36,221 nt of DNA from Saprospiraceae bacterium (GTDB lineage Bacteria > Bacteroidota > Bacteroidia > Chitinophagales > Saprospiraceae), in contig JAJTER010000022.1 in NCBI GenBank assembly GCA_021299835.1, positions 1 through 36,221 of the forward strand, in the 5' to 3' direction. This document shows positions 33,269 through 36,221 of the stretch, piece by piece. Each line of letters begins with the position of its first letter. Within the stretch, counting starts at the first letter, position 1. The position numbers and the translations under genes were made by a program. Under the pieces are notes generated by a model. It saw nothing but the letters and a program-made list of their open reading frames with translations. It was not told the origin of the DNA and made no database searches.

Positions 33269-34719
33269 TGGAATTATTGAAAAAATATATTTGGGTACTT
33301 CTGGGGCCTGTTTCATTTCTAATAATGAGTTTCCTGCCCGTGCCAAAAGGAATTACTCCTGAGGCATGGAAGGTGCTGGCGATGGCCTCTTTAATGTTGA
33401 TTTGGTGGATTTCGGAGGCTGTACCCATTGCGGTTACCTCTCTTTTACCTTTAGTCTTGCTCCCTTCTATGGGGGTCGCTAAATTAGAGGCAGCTGCAGC
33501 ACCCTATGCCAATCCGGTAGTATATCTTTTTATGGGTGGATTTGTCATTGCACTCGCCATGGAAAAATGGGAACTGCATAAACGTATTGCGCTTTTTATA
33601 GTGAATCTGTCCGGTACCCATGCTAATGGAATTATTGGTGGATTTATGATTGCTACAGCCTCCATAAGTATGTGGATTAGTAACACCGCCACGGCGATCA
33701 TGATGTTGCCCATAGGGCTATCTATTATCACGTTAATGCAAAATCAAATTATTGCCAATAAGGAAAATGAAAAGGGGCTTCGAAATTTTTCTATCGCCAT
33801 GATGTTAGCTATTGCCTATGGGGCAAATATTGGTGGTACGGCAACCATCATTGGTACGCCACCCAATGTTGTTTTTGCAGGTTATATGAGGGAAAATTTT
33901 AATCTGGAAGTCACTTTTTTAACCTGGATGATGATTGGTACGCCATTCGCTATCATTTTGTTGATTATTACCTATTTTGTCATTGTTAAAATTTTATTTC
34001 CAAATAATCTGGGAGACTTTGGTGGGGCTAAAGAAATAATTAGTAACGAAATTAAAAGTTTGGGTCCCATGACAGCGGGTGAAAAATTAACCTTGTTTGT
34101 TTTCGTTTCCACTGCTTTATCCTGGATATTCAGATTGCAATTAGATGCCATTTTCCCCTCTCTGAAGTTGTCCGACACCACCATTGCACTTATTGCGGCT
34201 ATTTCGCTTTTTATTATTCCTGTAAGTGTAAAAAAGAAGGAGTTTCTTCTTAATTGGTCTGACACGGAGAAAATGCCTTGGGGTATTTTATTGCTTTTTG
34301 GAGGAGGTCTCAGTCTTGCTGACGCTTTGGCAAGTACAGGCATTATCAATGTTATTGGGGAACAATTTAATGGATTGGATACCGCTGGATGGGTTTTTAT
34401 TTTAGGGCTAACTACCGTATCTTTATTTCTTACCGAAGTGATGTCAAACGTTGCTTTAGTGACTATATTCCTTCCTGTTGTCGGTGCAATCGCTGTTGGT
34501 GCTGGCATTCCACCCATACATCTATGTATTCCGGTAACTATTGCTGCCAGTTGTGCTTTTATGTTTCCTATGTCAACGCCACCTAATGCCATCGTTTTTG
34601 CCAGCGGTCGCATAAGCATTGGTCAAATGGCAAAGGCAGGTTTTATTCTAAATTTATTAACCATTATAGTCATCGCTTTTTTAGTGAAATTTCTTTTCCC
34701 TTTCGTTCTTGGAAGTTAA
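33268..34719 (+). CDS. DASS family (SLC13) sodium:dicarboxylate/sulfate symporter
   Basis: A 483-residue polytopic transporter. The start ATG shares one base with the preceding stop (TAATG). Family signatures are the two related halves with SNT-type motifs (SNTATAIMMLP at 138-148; EVMSNVALVTIFLP in the second half), plus GGTATIIGTPPN and MFPMSTPPNAIVFASG. These helix-hairpin sites bind Na+ and the anionic substrate. Likely imports succinate, other dicarboxylates or sulfate; the substrate cannot be fixed by sequence. The M20 hydrolase begins 11 nt later, so the three genes are probably one transcript. Confidence 0.93.
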   Translation: MELLKKYIWVLLGPVSFLIMSFLPVPKGITPEAWKVLAMASLMLIWWISEAVPIAVTSLLPLVLLPSMGVAKLEAAAAPYANPVVYLFMGGFVIALAMEKWELHKRIALFIVNLSGTHANGIIGGFMIATASISMWISNTATAIMMLPIGLSIITLMQNQIIANKENEKGLRNFSIAMMLAIAYGANIGGTATIIGTPPNVVFAGYMRENFNLEVTFLTWMMIGTPFAIILLIITYFVIVKILFPNNLGDFGGAKEIISNEIKSLGPMTAGEKLTLFVFVSTALSWIFRLQLDAIFPSLKLSDTTIALIAAISLFIIPVSVKKKEFLLNWSDTEKMPWGILLLFGGGLSLADALASTGIINVIGEQFNGLDTAGWVFILGLTTVSLFLTEVMSNVALVTIFLPVVGAIAVGAGIPPIHLCIPVTIAASCAFMFPMSTPPNAIVFASGRISIGQMAKAGFILNLLTIIVIAFLVKFLFPFVLGS

Positions 34720-34730
34720 AATAATTGAAT

Positions 34731-35945
34731 ATGGATGTTTCCATAAAGGAAATTAAACACGTTGTTAAAGATGTAATTGCTGAAATTCAAGCCATTAGAA
34801 ATCACTTACATCAATATCCCGAACCTTCTTTTAAAGAGTTTAATACCGCTGCTTTTATTGCTGAGAAATTAAGTTCATGGGGTATTTCTCCCGTAAAGGG
34901 TATGGCTACAACAGGCCTTGTGGTGGTGATAGAGGGTAATAATCCCTCCCTTCGTACCGTCGCTTTAAGAGCTGATATGGATGCTTTACCTATAAATGAA
35001 TTGAATGATGTTCCGTATAAATCTGTAAATGAAGGATTTATGCACGCATGTGGACATGACGTTCATACTGCTTGCTTACTTGGTGCGGTTAAAGTGCTTC
35101 ACCAAATCAGACATACATTTAATGGTTCAGTAAAAGCTATTTTTCAACCTGGAGAAGAGCTTTTACCAGGAGGAGCTTCCTTGATGATTGCCGCGGGTGC
35201 TTTGAAAAATCCTGAGGTTAATGTTATCTTCGGTCAACATGTTTTTCCTGATCTTCCTGTAGGAAAAGTTGGCTTTAGATCTGGTCAATATATGGCTTCT
35301 TGTGATGAGATTTATATGACCATAAAAGGGGTAGGAGGTCACGGTGCCATGCCGCATCGCTGCGTCGATCCTGTTTTAATAAGTGCTCACCTTATTATTG
35401 CTTTGCAACAAGTGGTGAGTAGGACGATAAATCCGATTATTCCAGCAGTACTTACCATTGGGAAAATTGAATCCGTCGGTGGAGCAACCAATGTTATTCC
35501 AGATCAGGTTTTGTTAAAAGGTACTTTCCGTACCCTGGATGAAGGTGAAAGATTTGCCGCCCATGAAAAAATCAGGAAAATTGCCTTCGCTGTCGTTGAA
35601 GGAATGGGTGGGGAACTAGATCTGAGGTTAGAAGTGGGTTATCCTGCATTGGTTAATGATACTGAAGTGACAGATTTGGCAAAAAGATCAGCCATAGCTT
35701 TTTTGGGCGCTGAAAATGTGGTCGATATTCCTATTCGAATGACCGCAGAAGATTTTTCTTACTATAGTCAGGTCGTTCCTAGCTGTTTTTATCGATTAGG
35801 TACTTCCTCGCCCGATGGAAAATTTAAGCATCCAGTTCATACGCCATATTTCGATATTGATAAAGATGCATTGGAAATAGGTGTCGGTCTATTTGCCTGG
35901 ATAGCTTTGAAAAATCTTGACCAACCTTTGAAAAATGAAGGATAA
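34731..35945 (+). CDS. M20 family (HipO-like) metal-dependent amidohydrolase
   Basis: A 404-residue M20D-type enzyme from ATG 34731. Metal/catalytic segments: the early RADMDALPI (80-88), HACGHDVHTA (105-114), QPGEELLPGGA (139-149; the family normally has QPAEE), GGHGAMPH and the late MTAEDFSYYSQ. It would hydrolyse N-acyl amino acids or similar amides, or act as a peptidase of the IAA-amino-acid-hydrolase type. It follows the DASS transporter directly, so it may process the transported or a periplasmically released substrate. Confidence 0.92.
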   Translation: MDVSIKEIKHVVKDVIAEIQAIRNHLHQYPEPSFKEFNTAAFIAEKLSSWGISPVKGMATTGLVVVIEGNNPSLRTVALRADMDALPINELNDVPYKSVNEGFMHACGHDVHTACLLGAVKVLHQIRHTFNGSVKAIFQPGEELLPGGASLMIAAGALKNPEVNVIFGQHVFPDLPVGKVGFRSGQYMASCDEIYMTIKGVGGHGAMPHRCVDPVLISAHLIIALQQVVSRTINPIIPAVLTIGKIESVGGATNVIPDQVLLKGTFRTLDEGERFAAHEKIRKIAFAVVEGMGGELDLRLEVGYPALVNDTEVTDLAKRSAIAFLGAENVVDIPIRMTAEDFSYYSQVVPSCFYRLGTSSPDGKFKHPVHTPYFDIDKDALEIGVGLFAWIALKNLDQPLKNEG

Positions 35946-36029
35946 TTAACGGGTCGCAAGGTCACCATTTCACAGAGCTATTGGCCTGAAATTTAGTAAA
36001 TAACTGGCTCGCTCTATCTTTTCATTTAT

Positions 36030-36221
36030 TTAGCAAAAATCTATCATGCCTGTCATACAATGTTTTGTCAGGATTTCCTCGTCAAAGTAGATAGGATTTT
36101 TATCATTCACATCAATTACCGTCAGTGTGAATGGAAATGCTTTATAGTCTATAGTTGTTATTCTTAATCTCACCAAAGGATTAACACCATAAAAATGATA
36201 TTTATATATAACATATTTAAT
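36030..36221 (-). CDS. C-terminal end of an unidentified gene (truncated by window edge)
   Basis: A minus-strand frame is open from the window edge for 63 codons to TAA at 36030-36032. It reads well as protein: a basic, Tyr-rich beginning, RLRITTIDYKAFPFTLTVID, an acidic patch (YFDEEIL) and a Cys-terminal end. I recognise no family. It is convergent with the M20 gene across 84 nt, in which I see no clear terminator. Confidence 0.5.
   Translation of the reverse strand: MKYVIYKYHFYGVNPLVRLRITTIDYKAFPFTLTVIDVNDKNPIYFDEEILTKHCMTGMIDFC

Noticed and set aside
33972..34619. Long minus-strand frame opposite the DASS transporter
   Set aside because: It is antisense to a clear transporter, has no recognisable domain, and arises from the codon pattern of hydrophobic residues.
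35946..36029. Terminator after the M20 gene
   Set aside because: Only short imperfect pairings and no T-run can be found.

Overview
The window is about 36 kb of AT-rich chromosome from a member of the Bacteroidota, probably gliding or T9SS-secreting and possibly Saprospiria-like (class level is my inference). The signs are a complete gldK-gldL-gldM-gldN block beside a PorP/SprF-family gene, Bacteroidota-typical families (DUF2911, DUF4293, DUF6702, an OstA-like protein, a BatE-like TPR/SH3 protein), surface-lipoprotein signals, and promoters of the Bacteroidota form TTG-N18..20-TAnnTTTG rather than the E. coli form. Most starts lack a clear Shine-Dalgarno.

Layout. Positions 1-6.4 kb: the end of a sigma factor and its terminator; a leftward run HupE/UreJ-like, DUF6702, yidD, hemB; then ahcY and mgsA (leftward), a DUF2911 protein (rightward) and an SDR reductase (leftward). 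Positions 6.4-14 kb: a beta-helix lipoprotein, three consecutive membrane-associated glycosyltransferases (DPM-like GT2, CESA/CSLA-like GT2, GT-C), a rhodanese and an IGHMBP2-type helicase. Positions 14-19.6 kb: the type IX secretion/gliding core, all leftward, with a good promoter before gldK. Positions 19.7-23.7 kb: manA, ruvX (TTG start), def, a viroplasmin-RNase H protein, tatD and tRNA-Ser(GGA). Positions 23.8-26.3 kb: an ExbB / 4-TM protein / ExbD / ExbD energy-transducing module with a strong terminator, followed by a 36-bp-period palindromic direct repeat. Positions 26.4-30.5 kb: DUF4293, OstA-like plus BatE-like, and rpmA/rplU (L27 carries a long Lys/Ala tail). Positions 30.5-36.2 kb: a tandem aspartyl protease with PDZ domain, a vanadium-haloperoxidase/PAP2-like lipoprotein, a DASS transporter, an M20 amidohydrolase and the tail of an unidentified gene.

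How the genes work together: GldL/GldM form the proton-driven motor and GldK/GldN the periplasmic ring of T9SS; the ExbB/ExbD set is a second proton-driven inner-membrane motor that would power a TonB- or Tol-like system. The last three rightward genes look co-transcribed (overlapping or 11-nt spacing) and suggest uptake and hydrolysis of an acidic or acylated substrate. No stretch longer than 300 bases lacks a gene.

The window is mostly housekeeping plus envelope genes. I found no phage, IS element, CRISPR array or recognisable defence system, and I do not claim a new system. The most unusual items are the three-glycosyltransferase locus, the extended L27, the 36-bp repeat pair, and a terminator hairpin embedded in the coding end of a convergent gene.
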